The notes under the pieces were generated by a model that worked only from the letters and a program-made list of their open reading frames with translations, was not told where the DNA came from and did not search any database. The position numbers and the translations under genes are program-made. A stretch of 64,000 bases of DNA from Naasia lichenicola. GTDB lineage: Bacteria > Actinomycetota > Actinomycetes > Actinomycetales > Microbacteriaceae. The stretch is taken from positions 124,001 to 188,000 of the forward strand of contig NZ_SSSM01000001.1 in NCBI RefSeq assembly GCF_004801885.1, written 5' to 3'. Shown one piece after another: positions 17,189 to 26,800 of this stretch (position 1 is the first letter of the stretch; every line of letters starts with the position of its first letter).

Positions 17189-17917
17189 ATGATCGTCGAC
17201 GGGTTCCGTGTGGATGGGGCTCGGCTCGACGAGGACGCGCGCTCGGGGGAATGGCCGTGGACCGTGCCGGCCGTGGCACAGCTCACGCGAGACGGAATGC
17301 GCTTCCGCGCCCCGATCACCGTTCTGGTGGGTGAGAACGGAGCAGGCAAGTCCACTCTGGTCGAAGCGATGGCGGAGTCTTATGGGGTCGACGTCCGCGG
17401 CGGTCACGGCGCCCGCCGATACGCCTCGGCGCTGCCGAAGGGCTCGCTCGGGGAGCGCCTTCGATTCGATCGAGGACCTTTGTACGGGATGGCACGCGGC
17501 GCCGGCTACTTCCTTCGAGCCGAGACCGCGATGGGGGTGCTCGAGTACATGACCGGCGCGGGCGTGGACGGCTACGGCGACGAGTCGGCGGCGGAGATCA
17601 GCCACGGCGAGGGATTCCTGCAGCTGTTCCGTGGACGCTTCGATGGGCCAGGCCTCTACGTGCTCGACGAGCCGGAATCGGCACTTTCCTTCACCTCGAG
17701 CCTCGCGCTGGTGTCCACGCTTCTGACTGTGACGTCCGAGCGCGGCCAGGTGATCTGCGCGACCCATTCGCCGATCATCGCCGCGACCCCTGGTGCCGAC
17801 ATCATCCAGGTCGATGCCCACGGATTCCACCGCACGTCCTGGGATGACCTCGAGATGGTGGGCCACTGGCAGCGCTTCCTCCGATCGCCCGAGCAGTACC
17901 TGCGCCACCTTCGCTGA
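17189..17917 (+). CDS. AAA/ABC-type ATPase, RecF-like
   Basis: A 242-residue soluble ATPase. Walker A is VLVGENGAGKSTLVE (about residues 46-60), the signature-like ISHGEGFLQLF lies near 135, and Walker B is GLYVLDEPESALS (about 155-167). A switch His is present in ICATHSPIIAATP. The compact single-domain layout matches stand-alone AAA_21/RecF-like ATPases rather than a transporter subunit, and no membrane partner is adjacent. TAGCGT lies 7 nt before the ATG, suggesting a leaderless transcript. The gene is bracketed by two directly oriented copies of a palindromic repeat. Biological role unknown. Confidence 0.85.
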   Translation: MIVDGFRVDGARLDEDARSGEWPWTVPAVAQLTRDGMRFRAPITVLVGENGAGKSTLVEAMAESYGVDVRGGHGARRYASALPKGSLGERLRFDRGPLYGMARGAGYFLRAETAMGVLEYMTGAGVDGYGDESAAEISHGEGFLQLFRGRFDGPGLYVLDEPESALSFTSSLALVSTLLTVTSERGQVICATHSPIIAATPGADIIQVDAHGFHRTSWDDLEMVGHWQRFLRSPEQYLRHLR

Positions 17918-17948
17918 ATCGACCGTCATGCTCCGGTCGTGTGTCCTC

Positions 17949-18056
17949 GCGCCCGTACCGATCAGCGGACCGGCCGTACCGATCAGCGGAGTTGCGCCCA
18001 AATCCGGCCTCGAAACGGTCGGATTCGGCGTCGAGTCCGCTTATCGGTACGCGGGT
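17949..18056 (+). repeat. Palindromic repeat, copy B (right of AAA ATPase gene)
   Basis: Same family and orientation as the copy at 17055. The left arm unit CCGTACCGATCAGCGGA occurs twice in tandem here, then CGAAACGGTCGGATTCGGCG, then the right arm TCCGCTTATCGGTACG. The duplication of one arm shows the element is evolving by slippage or recombination. Confidence 0.75.
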
Positions 18057-18177
18057 GGCGCGGGGGACGGACGCCGGGCCGCCTGAGCATTGAGCAAGCG
18101 CCGCTGGTGTCCGCTCCGAATCCGTTCCAGGATCGAGGGTGCAGGCGCTGTCGGCGTCCGCCAGAAGGAGGTCGACG

Positions 18178-18651
18178 ATGTCGTCAGGATCGGGCAACGC
18201 AGCGGATCACGCACGTTTCCAGCGCGAATATGCGGCGACCGGAGGCGCGGCGGCGGTCGACACGGGCCTATCGACCCCGGATGCGGCGGCCATCGACGAT
18301 GAGTCGGCACGGCATGAAGCAACTGTTCCGACCGACGACGCACCTGCGCGGCGCGCGGGCATCGACATCCGCTGGATCGTGGCGCTCCTGGTCACGGGGA
18401 TCGCCCTGATCGCGGCCTCGGCGCTGCTCTACAAGTTCGGCTGGCTCGCGCAGGGCGGCGGCAGCTACGCGGTCGACTCGTACGGCGACGTCTACAGCGC
18501 AGAGACCGGCCGCACGCTCGACGACATCGTGTACGAGGACTTCCTCTTCACCGTCAACCCGCAGCTCTTCGGGCTGGGAGGGCTCACCGTGCTCGGGACC
18601 CTCTTCCTGATCGCCGCCCGGGGCGTCCACCGTCGGGGCGATCAGTCCTGA
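18178..18651 (+). CDS. Hypothetical membrane protein, 157 residues
   Basis: Not recognised. A disordered, acidic N-terminal half (to about residue 65) is followed by a transmembrane helix (WIVALLVTGIALIAASALLY), an extracellular-looking loop of about 45 residues (YAVDSYGDVYSAETG region) and a second helix near the C-terminus. The ATG at 18178 has a near-perfect ribosome-binding site (AAGGAGG). It sits alone between the AAA ATPase repeat and small membrane genes. Both termini are predicted cytoplasmic. Confidence 0.75.
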   Translation: MSSGSGNAADHARFQREYAATGGAAAVDTGLSTPDAAAIDDESARHEATVPTDDAPARRAGIDIRWIVALLVTGIALIAASALLYKFGWLAQGGGSYAVDSYGDVYSAETGRTLDDIVYEDFLFTVNPQLFGLGGLTVLGTLFLIAARGVHRRGDQS

Positions 18652-18717
18652 GCGGTCGCCCGCTACCCAGCCCACGACGCAGCTCGACACTCATCCCGAC
18701 ACCCGTCTCGGGCGCCC

Positions 18718-18936
18718 TCATTCGCGACGTCGACGGACGCGCTCGCGGTGCTGATCGAGCAGGGTCCTGCCGACCGCGAACAGCCACGCCGTGATGGCTG
18801 CCGCAACGAGCGCGGGCTTGCCCGTGGCGATCCCGATCGCGACGAATACGGCAGCGACGACGCTGACCAGCAGGAGGTAGACCACCAGCCTCCGCCGTTC
18901 GGCGCGGAGATCGGAACCGGGGATCACCTGCAGCAC
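18718..18936 (-). CDS. Small membrane protein
   Basis: A 72-residue protein with two hydrophobic segments (about 18-37 and 41-60) and a very basic C-terminus (RERVRRRRE). Function unknown. The GTG at 18936 gives the longest form. A second in-frame GTG at 18927 lies 7 nt after TACGGT and may be the true leaderless start. Confidence 0.55.
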   Translation of the reverse strand: MLQVIPGSDLRAERRRLVVYLLLVSVVAAVFVAIGIATGKPALVAAAITAWLFAVGRTLLDQHRERVRRRRE

Positions 18937-19021
18937 CGTAGCGGTCGGAGGTGCAGGTCATCCGCAGCAACTGTCAGCCGGAAGTCAGCAGCCGCGGACG
19001 GCCCGGTGCGATACTCCCGAC

Positions 19022-19219
19022 ATGCCCCGTCGATCGCCCCGACTGATCGCCGTCGCCCTTGTCGTTTTCGCCGCGCTGGTGGCGCTGAGCATCGCCTGCG
19101 CGATCGCCATGTCGGAGGGCGGAGCTCCGGCCATCCGGGCGACTCTGGTGCTCATCAGCATCCCGCTGGGAGCGGTCGCGGTGTACGCCGCGACCCGTCC
19201 GACCTCGCACGACGGCTGA
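19022..19219 (+). CDS. Small membrane protein, two helices
   Basis: A 65-residue protein made almost entirely of two hydrophobic segments (about 8-29 and 37-58) with a short basic N-terminus. Function unknown. GATACT-CCCGAC precedes the ATG at leaderless spacing. It is divergent from the other small membrane gene at 18718. Confidence 0.55.
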   Translation: MPRRSPRLIAVALVVFAALVALSIACAIAMSEGGAPAIRATLVLISIPLGAVAVYAATRPTSHDG

Positions 19220-19391
19220 TTCCAGCCTTCTGAGGTGCCTCCGTACCCCCGAATCGGGCGACACTCGACCCCAGAACGCGGCTATACGCACGTCGGAACG
19301 GGGGTCATCGGCCACAATGTACAGCGATGGGGGCATCGCCCTTGTGGGCTGCGGCCCACTCGCCGACAGACAGCCGACTTACTGAGGACGT

Positions 19392-19931
19392 GTGACCGTG
19401 GCAACGATCGAAGAGTTTCTCCGGAGCCCCTCGAGGTTCGGGATCATCGCCCGGCCTGACATGGACCCGCTGTCGGAGGCGCATGCCCTGGACGAGGCGT
19501 CGCTGATCGACATCCGCTTCGACGCCATCCGCTCCACCGCCTGGTGCATCTTCGACACCCGCGGAGCGCTCGAGATCACCTCCGGAAACACGGCTCTCAT
19601 CGTCGCGACCGGGGTCAACTACCTCCGCTGGGACGCCCGCACGCCGATCGGCAAGCGCACCGCCTGGACCATCATGGAGTGGAACGCCACCATCGCCAGC
19701 AACCGGATCAAGATGTGGGGCGGCCTCGAGCCGTGGTGCGACTTCGAGATCGCCGCCGATCGAGCCGAGTTCTACGTGGGCGATGTGCCGAGCGCCGACG
19801 AGCCCGCCCCCGAGATGGCCTACGCCAACGAGGCGAGCATCGATGCCGGCTTCGCCAGCTTCTCCTCGCAGTTCCGCCCGCTGCAGGCATCCATGTTCAA
19901 CATGGACGAGCTGGTCCCCGACATCCTCTGA
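19392..19931 (+). CDS. Hypothetical protein, 179 residues
   Basis: Not recognised. The protein is soluble and acidic, with several aromatic-rich beta-like segments (STAWCIFDTRGALEI, NYLRWDARTPIGK, TAWTIMEWNATIAS) suggesting a compact beta-rich domain. No signal peptide or membrane helix. The GTG start has GAGG about 7 nt upstream. It is convergent with the hxlR gene. The preceding 170 nt (19220-19391) show no other gene. Confidence 0.7.
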   Translation: MTVATIEEFLRSPSRFGIIARPDMDPLSEAHALDEASLIDIRFDAIRSTAWCIFDTRGALEITSGNTALIVATGVNYLRWDARTPIGKRTAWTIMEWNATIASNRIKMWGGLEPWCDFEIAADRAEFYVGDVPSADEPAPEMAYANEASIDAGFASFSSQFRPLQASMFNMDELVPDIL

Positions 19932-19980
19932 CCCGCGGCCGCGGAGTCGCGGGGGCGAATCAGACGCGGTCGACACCGGA

Positions 19981-20403
19981 TCAGTCCTGCGCGCCCCGGT
20001 CCTTACCGCCGCCTGCGTCGGCGCGGCGCTCTGCTCGCGGCTCCAGCCAGCGCTGACCCCACCGAGCCAGCGGCTGCAGCGACTCGAGCAGTTCCCGCCC
20101 GCGCTCCGTGAGGGCGTAGCGGACCTGCACCGGCGTGGACGGGATGACGGTGCGTCGCACCAGCCCGGTGGCCTCGAGCTCGCGGAGCCGTTGGGCGAGG
20201 AGCCGGTCGGACAGTCCGTCGACCACGGCGACGATCTCGCTGAACCGGCTCGCCCCACGCGCGATCGCAAGCAGGATGCCCGAGCTCCAGCGCTTGCCGA
20301 TCAGCTCGACCGCGCTGGTGAAGCGGCGGCACTCGGCATCGTCGATATGGGCGAGGTCGAGTTCGGGAGAGAGGGCTGACGGAGCGGACGTCTCGATGGT
20401 CAC
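19981..20403 (-). CDS. HxlR-family transcriptional regulator
   Basis: A 140-residue winged-helix regulator. The domain begins at CRRFTSAVELIGKRWSSGILLAI and continues through SDRLLAQRLRELEATGLVRR and the wing. Cys25 occupies the N-terminal position used as a redox or electrophile sensor in YodB/HypR/QorR-type members, so thiol sensing is plausible. TACTAT-TGGATA directly precedes the GTG start, indicating a leaderless promoter. It is divergent from the monooxygenase/oxidase fusion gene, with 64 nt between starts, so it probably controls that gene. Confidence 0.9.
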   Translation of the reverse strand: MTIETSAPSALSPELDLAHIDDAECRRFTSAVELIGKRWSSGILLAIARGASRFSEIVAVVDGLSDRLLAQRLRELEATGLVRRTVIPSTPVQVRYALTERGRELLESLQPLARWGQRWLEPRAERRADAGGGKDRGAQD

Positions 20404-20467
20404 TATCCAATAGTAAGCCGCTCACTCAGGGTTTGCGTCGGGGCTGATCACTGGGAAGGCTGACGGG

Positions 20468-22726
20468 ATGGATTACGGGCACGAGCTGCAGTTCGGCACA
20501 TTTCTCACTCCGGCTGCCGCACCAGCGCAGGGTGCCGTCGCCCGGGCGCAGCTGAGCGAGACCTTGGGGTTCGACCTGGTCACGTTCCAGGACCACCCGT
20601 ATCAGCCGGCGTTCCTCGACACCTGGACCGTGATGACCTGGGTGGCCGCGCAGACCGAGCGGATCCACATCGCCGCCAATGTGCTCAACGTGCCGCTCCG
20701 GCCGCCGGCCGTGCTCGCCCGCGCCGCCACCAGCCTCGACCTGCTCTCCGACGGTCGCTTCGACCTCGCGCTCGGCGCCGGAGGGTTCTGGGACGCCATC
20801 GAGGCGATGGGCGGCGCCCGGCTCACCCCGGGCCAGGCGGTCGACGCGCTCAGCGAGGCGATCGACATCATCCGCGGCATCTGGGCGGCCGACGACCGCA
20901 GTCCGCTGCGCGTGCCCGGCACGTACCACCGGGTGAACGGGACGAAGCGCGGCCCATCACCCGCCCACGAGATGCCGATCTGGATCGGCGCCCTCAAGCC
21001 GCGGATGCTCCGACTGATCGGACGCAAGGGCGACGGCTGGCTGCCGTCCTTCGCCTACCTCGAGCCGGGCGGCTTGGCCGCAGGCAGCGCGATCATCGAC
21101 GCGGCTGCGGCGGATGCGGGCCGCGATCCCCGCGAGATCCGCCGCATGCTCAACATCTCGGGACGCTTCGCGCCTCAGCGCGGGGGATTCCTGACGGGTC
21201 CGAGCTCGCAGTGGGTCGATGAGCTGCTGCCGCTCATCCTCGAGGACGGCGTGAGCACCCTCATCCTCGCGTCCGACGATCCCGACACCATGCGGCGGTT
21301 CGCCGAGGAGGTCATGCCTGAGCTCCGGGAGTCGGCTGCGCGCGAGCGTGCCGATCGACCGGTCGAGCCGCGGCGACGCGGGGCCGCTGCACTCGCACTG
21401 CGCGCGGCAGGCCTCGACTACGACGACGTGCCCGCCTCGCTCGCGGCGAGCGCCGTCGAGCCGGGCGATTCCGGCTACTCGCGGGTGAGCTCGACCTACA
21501 TGCGGGGCGGTCGGCCCGGGATCGTGCTCGCGGCCACGAATGTCGAGCAGGTGCAGGACGGCGTCGGCTTCGCCCGCCGCCATCCCGACCTGCCGTTCGG
21601 CGTGCGCAGCGGAGGGCACGGGATCAGCGGCCGGTCGACGAATCAGGGCGGGATCGTCCTCGACGTCGGCGCCCTCGCCTCCATCGAGGTAGTGGACGTG
21701 GCGGCCCGCCGCGTGCGGATCGGTCCGGGAGCCCGTTGGATGGATGTGGCGCGCGTGCTCGGCGAACGCGGCTGGGCGCTGAGCTCGGGCGACTACGGGG
21801 GAGTCGGCGTCGGCGGGCTGGCGACCGCGGGCGGCATCGGCTGGCTGGTCCGCGAGCATGGGCTGACCATCGATCACCTGCGCTCGGTCGACGTGGTCCT
21901 CGCCGACGGCAGCCTGGTGACCGCCGACGCGGAGCACCACGCGGAGCTGTTCTGGGCGATGCGCGGTGCGGGAGCGAACTTCGGGATCGCCGTGGCGTTC
22001 GAGTTCGAGGTGGACGAGGTCGGCGACGTCGGCTGGGCGCAGCTCGCGATGGACGCCACCGATCGCGCGGGCTTCCTCGAGCGCTGGGGCGCCTACATCG
22101 AGGGCGCGCCCCGGGATGTCACGAGCTTCCTGATGATGGGCGGCTCCCGAGGGGGTCAGGTCGTCGCGACCGTGATGGCCGTCGTCGACTCCGATGATCC
22201 CGATGTCATCCTCGAGCGACTCCAGCCCCTGGCGGAGGTCGCGCCGCTGCTCGATCAGACCGTTCAGCTCAAGCCCTACGCCGCGGTCATGGCCAACGCG
22301 CAGGGCGGAGCGCACAGCGGCCAGGGGGACCCGGTCGCCCGGTCCGGACTACTCGACCACATCACGAGCGAGTTCGCGGAGGCGGCCGCCCGGCTGCTGG
22401 CCACGGGGGAGGTCTACTTCTTCGGCATCCGCTCCGTGGGCGGCGCCGTCGCCGATGTGCCCTCCGATGCGACCGCCTATGCCGGGCGCAGCGCCAATTT
22501 CTCGGTCGTGGCGTTCGGATCCGACCTCGAGCGGATGAACGTGCTGTGGGAGGAGTTCGCCTCCCACTTCTCGGGGCTCTACATCAGCTTCGAGACGGAT
22601 CTTCGACCCGAGCGGGTATCCGATGCCTTCCCGCCCGCCACGCTGGCCCGCCTGCGCGCGCTGAAGGAGCAGCTCGATCCGAGCAACCTGTTCCGCGACA
22701 ACTTCAACATCACCCCGGCCGTCTGA
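20468..22726 (+). CDS. Luciferase-like monooxygenase / FAD-linked oxidase fusion
   Basis: A 752-residue two-enzyme chain. Residues 1 to about 290 are a bacterial luciferase-like (LLM) flavin monooxygenase domain (FGTFLTPAAA, VTFQDHPYQ, LDLLSDGRFDLALGAG, MPIWIGALKPRML). After a ~40-residue linker, residues 340-752 are a PCMH-type FAD oxidase: GVRSGGHGISGRS (His384, candidate covalent FAD attachment), GVGVGGLATAGGIGWL and a C-terminal BBE motif (LDPSNLFRDNFNI). The cysteine needed for bicovalent flavinylation is absent. No frameshift separates the halves; one frame is open throughout. The substrate is unknown. Likely regulated by the divergent HxlR gene. Confidence 0.9.
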   Translation: MDYGHELQFGTFLTPAAAPAQGAVARAQLSETLGFDLVTFQDHPYQPAFLDTWTVMTWVAAQTERIHIAANVLNVPLRPPAVLARAATSLDLLSDGRFDLALGAGGFWDAIEAMGGARLTPGQAVDALSEAIDIIRGIWAADDRSPLRVPGTYHRVNGTKRGPSPAHEMPIWIGALKPRMLRLIGRKGDGWLPSFAYLEPGGLAAGSAIIDAAAADAGRDPREIRRMLNISGRFAPQRGGFLTGPSSQWVDELLPLILEDGVSTLILASDDPDTMRRFAEEVMPELRESAARERADRPVEPRRRGAAALALRAAGLDYDDVPASLAASAVEPGDSGYSRVSSTYMRGGRPGIVLAATNVEQVQDGVGFARRHPDLPFGVRSGGHGISGRSTNQGGIVLDVGALASIEVVDVAARRVRIGPGARWMDVARVLGERGWALSSGDYGGVGVGGLATAGGIGWLVREHGLTIDHLRSVDVVLADGSLVTADAEHHAELFWAMRGAGANFGIAVAFEFEVDEVGDVGWAQLAMDATDRAGFLERWGAYIEGAPRDVTSFLMMGGSRGGQVVATVMAVVDSDDPDVILERLQPLAEVAPLLDQTVQLKPYAAVMANAQGGAHSGQGDPVARSGLLDHITSEFAEAAARLLATGEVYFFGIRSVGGAVADVPSDATAYAGRSANFSVVAFGSDLERMNVLWEEFASHFSGLYISFETDLRPERVSDAFPPATLARLRALKEQLDPSNLFRDNFNITPAV

Positions 22727-22743
22727 CCGACTGCCGCTGCAGG

Positions 22744-22821
22744 GCGCTCGAGCGCGGTAGCTGCAACCGAACGCGGGAGGTTCACCCACCGCGCTCGGCC
22801 GCAACCACCGCGCTCGGAGCG
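22744..22821. repeat. Intergenic repeat, CCGAACGCGGTC family (degenerate copy)
   Basis: It contains CTCGAGCGCGGT, ACCGAACGCGGG and two inverted ACCGCGCTCGG units. It resembles the copies at 10325, 40542 and 41533 but is more diverged. It lies between the fusion gene and the exporter gene. Confidence 0.5.
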
Positions 22822-22874
22822 GACCGGGGCGCCCCTGACCCGGGATCGGCCCACGATCCGGCACACTGGGGGCG

Positions 22875-23792
22875 ATGCTGTATCTCGTGCTCGCCAGCCT
22901 GCTGTGGGGCACGACCGGCACGGCCGCGAGCTTCCTGCCCGCGTCGGTGTCGCCGCTCGCGACCGGCGCGGCGACCATGGGCGTCGGCGGAGCGTTGCTC
23001 CTGGCCGTCGGCTGGCGCCAGGCGCTGCCGATCCTCCGCTCACGGGCGGCCTTGCCGTGGATCGTGTTCGGCGCCGTGGGAGTCGTCATCTATCCGCTCG
23101 CGTTCTACTCGGCCATGTCGTCGGCCGGGGTGGCGGTCGGCAATGTGGTCAGCCTCGGCTCGGCGCCGGTCTTCGCGGCTCTGCTCGAGTTCGCGATCGA
23201 GCGCACGCGCCTGACGGTCCGCTGGAGCATCGCGACGGCCCTCGCCGTCGCCGGCGTCGCGGCGCTGGGCATCACGGGCGACGTCGCGCACAGCCGATCC
23301 GACGCCGCAGCTTCCGACTCCGGATCGCCGATGCTCGGCGTCGGCCTCGCGCTGGTCGCCGGCCTCAGCTACGCCGGGTACACCTACGCCGCTCGGCGGC
23401 TGCTCCAGCAGGGCCATCCGTCGGGTGGCGTGGTCGGCGCGGTGTTCGGCGCCGGCGCCGTGCCGCTGCTCGTCGTGCTCCTCGTGGTCGGAGCGCCGAT
23501 CCTGCAGACCGGATCGTCGATCGGCATCACCCTCTACCTCGCGATCGGTCCCATGTTCGCCGCCTACCTCCTGTTCGGACGAGGACTCAGGCATGTGTCG
23601 AGCAGCACTGCGACCACCATCACGCTGCTCGAGCCCGTCGTGGCCACGGTGCTCGCGGTGGTCGTCGTGGGAGAGCGGCTCGATGCTCCCGCATGGTTCG
23701 GGGTGGCCGCGATTCTCCTGGGAATCCTCATCATGATGGTCCGCCCGCGACCCCGGGCCGCGCGGGTGCCGAGGCTCTCCGGCGGCGGCTGA
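22875..23792 (+). CDS. EamA-family (DMT superfamily) transporter
   Basis: A 305-residue integral membrane protein with ten predicted helices arranged as two EamA repeats. The first begins LVLASLLWGTTGTAASFLP and the second GLALVAGLSYAGYTYAARRLL; the end of repeat two contains TITLLEPVVATVLAVVVVGE, a family hallmark. It likely exports an amino acid or other small metabolite. CACACT lies 7 nt upstream of the ATG. It is 50 nt from the large permease gene that follows and may not be co-transcribed, since that gene has its own promoter-like TACTAT. Confidence 0.9.
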   Translation: MLYLVLASLLWGTTGTAASFLPASVSPLATGAATMGVGGALLLAVGWRQALPILRSRAALPWIVFGAVGVVIYPLAFYSAMSSAGVAVGNVVSLGSAPVFAALLEFAIERTRLTVRWSIATALAVAGVAALGITGDVAHSRSDAAASDSGSPMLGVGLALVAGLSYAGYTYAARRLLQQGHPSGGVVGAVFGAGAVPLLVVLLVVGAPILQTGSSIGITLYLAIGPMFAAYLLFGRGLRHVSSSTATTITLLEPVVATVLAVVVVGERLDAPAWFGVAAILLGILIMMVRPRPRAARVPRLSGGG

Positions 23793-23842
23793 GAGCGACA
23801 CGCACCGCCGCGCTCCCGACCGCTCGTCGCTACTATGTGCGA

Positions 23843-26800
23843 ATGGCTGACGGGAGGGACGAGCGGTCTGCGGGCGGTGGAACCCCCGCCAGCCACGACG
23901 ACGACGAGCTCGCATCGGCCCTCCAGGCTCAGCTCGATCGCTTCGCCCCTACCGGCTCCATCCCGGTGATCTCCGCACCCGCGGCCCCTGCGCCCGCCGC
24001 CCCTGCACCTGTCACGCCTGCGCCTGTCGCGAGAGCGGAGTCCGAGCCGACCGGGCGGGAGCCACGTGCGCGCGACGCCGCGGCAGCCTCGCCCGACGCG
24101 CCGCAGCGTCCGGCCTGGCGCGCCGCCCGCACTCCTGTCGACGTCGAGCCGGACGACGTGACTCTTCCGCGCGCCGACGTGCCTCTTCCCGTCCCCACCA
24201 CGCTCACGCCCGCCTACGGCATCCCGGCAGTGCCGGGTCGGGGTCGTCGGGCGGCCGTCCCCGAGTCGCCGGGCGACTGGCCGGTGCCGCCTGCGAACCG
24301 CTGGACGCCGGAGACTCCCGCGGGCGGGCTGCCGATGCGACCGCCACGGCCGACGGGCGGCGAGCAGCGCCTGCCGTCCGCGCCCGCGACCCCGCCGCCA
24401 TCTCCGCCATCTCCGCCATTCAGCGATTCAGCGGCCGTCGAGAATCCGACCGCAGGTCCTCTGCACGGCGCGCCATCCTTCTCCTCGATGCCGTTCGGCA
24501 CGGGCCAGGGAACGCGCTCGCCGAATACACCGCCCGTGTCCCCGCCGGCGGCTCCCACCGCCCGTCCGTCATATCCATCCGAGGACCGCACGGATGCGCA
24601 TGCAGATCCTGCTGATCTCGACGACGACGAGCTGCAGGACAGCCCACCTCGTTTCGCGCAGTTCAATCCGCCATCGCTGCGGATGCCACCGACCGCTCCG
24701 ACAGAGCTGCCCTCCCAGCCGTCCTCGCATCGGCACGCCGCCCCCACCCCCGAGCTGTCCGACGCGGAGGCGAACTGGACCGCCTTCCTGCAGGAGTCGC
24801 GTCCGTCGCGCACACCGAGTGGCTCCGTTTCGGGCGCCCCGCCCGCGGCACCAGTGACGCCACCCGCCGGCGCGCCCGCGTTCCCGCCGACCGGACCGAT
24901 GGACCGTCCGGTGACCGGCCCGAACACGACGCCGACGACCGGATCGACGGCGACGCCCGTCACCGGCCCGAACGGCATCGCGGCCGACTCGAAGGCGATC
25001 GAGCGTCTCGAGCGGCTGATGCCCCTGCTCGCGAGCAAGCAGCTGGACGATTCCGACTACCTCGCCTGGGAGAGCCGTCTCCGCGAGGCGGCTCACGTCG
25101 ACGAGGATCCCGCGGTAGGAACGGCCAGCCGTCCCGACGAGCGAGCAGTTGAGGGCGCCGACGCCTCATCCGAGTCGGAAGCGTCACCGCGACGCCCATC
25201 CGGGGCCGATTCCGCCCCGACCTGGCAGGTGACTCAGCTCCCGCCCTCCGGTTCTGCCGTCACGCCGACGCCGATGACACCTACGCCGACGCCGATCACG
25301 CCCGTCTCCGTCACACCGGCTGCGGTCACACCTCCTCCCATCACGCCGATCGACCCCGTTCCATCGACGCCGGTGCCCTACCGACGGCAGAACCCGAGCC
25401 AGCCAGCGGACCCGTCGTTCTCCGGCGCCCCGCAGCCGATCTCGCCCACGCCTCCGCCTCTCGATCTGCCGCGGCAAGACCTGACGTTCCCGCCCACCAG
25501 TCCGACGGACGTCCGGGTCGGGCCGCCTTCCGACTTCGGCGAGCCGATGCTCGCCTATCCGCGGCTGAGCTCCACCGGTCCGGTCCCTCGCCTCGACGAG
25601 GAGCTGGACGACGAGTACGTCTACGAGCCGTTCGAGACGAGCAACACCGGCTCGATCCCGATCAACACGGGCTCCGTGCCGATCGTGACCGTCGTGGACC
25701 CCGACCTCGCCGACGACGCCGACGACGTCTGGCAGCCGGAGGAGGCGGTGCTGCATCCGGGCGACTACGCGCCGGTCGCACCGCCGGTGCGAGGCCAGGA
25801 CACCGGGCCCATCACTCCGATCTTCACCCCGCGCCTCGATGAGGAGGCACCGCTGCTGCTCCCGAACGAGGTGGCCAAGGGCCGGCCGGCGTTCAGCATC
25901 GAGCAGCCCGTCGTGGAGCCGACTCCGCTGGAACAGCGCGTGGGTCGCGCCACGCGGATGTTCTGGCTGTGGTTCGCGCCCAACGCCTCCATCGTCACCC
26001 TTGCCCTCGGCGCCTCGGTCGTCGCCCTGGGCGTGAGTCTCCGGCAGGCGCTCGTCGCCGCCCTCGTCGGCACGCTCATCGCCTGCCTGCCGCTCGGGAT
26101 CACCGTGCTCGGCGCCAAGCGCACCGGGCAGCCGATGGCCGTCGCCTCGCGCGCCACCTTCGGCCTGGTGGGCAATGTCGTGCCCGCCGCGCTGCAGGTC
26201 GGGATCCGCCTGGCCTGGGCCGCTGTGCTGCTCTGGCTGGTCGGCAGCAGCGTCAGCTCGATCGTGCTCGAAGCAGGCTGGGACATCTTCGTCGGGCCGC
26301 CGATCGCGGCGATCGTGGCGGTCGTCCTCGTGGCGGCACTCGGCACAGCCGTCGCGACGTTCGGCTACTGGCTCCTCGCGCGCGTGCAGCTGGCGGTCAC
26401 CGGCATCGCGGCGATCTCCGTGGCCCTGGTCATCGGCTTCACCGCTCCGCTCGTCGATCTCAGCGTCGCGCTTTCCCGGCCGGATGGATCCTGGCCGCTC
26501 CTCGTCGGCGGAGCGATGGCCGTGCTCGGCGTGCTCGCGACCGCCTGGCTCGCGAGCGGCGGCGAGACGGCTCGATACCAGCGCACCCAGACCTCGGGCT
26601 CGGCCACCGTGGCGTGGGCCGCCTTCGGCGGTGCGCTGCCCGCCGTGATCCTCGTCGCCTGGGGCGCCCTGCTGGCCGCATCGTCCGATGCGATGAGCGC
26701 GGGGCTCGCCGCCGACCCGATCGCCGCCCTGGCCGACCAGATGCCCATCTGGTTCCCGGTCCCGCTGCTCTTCGCCGTGCTCGCCAGCCTCATCGCCGGC

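Noticed and set aside
17055-18056. An insertion sequence around the AAA ATPase gene
   Set aside because: The flanking repeats are in direct orientation and the gene encodes no transposase or DDE motif; no target-site duplication could be recognised.
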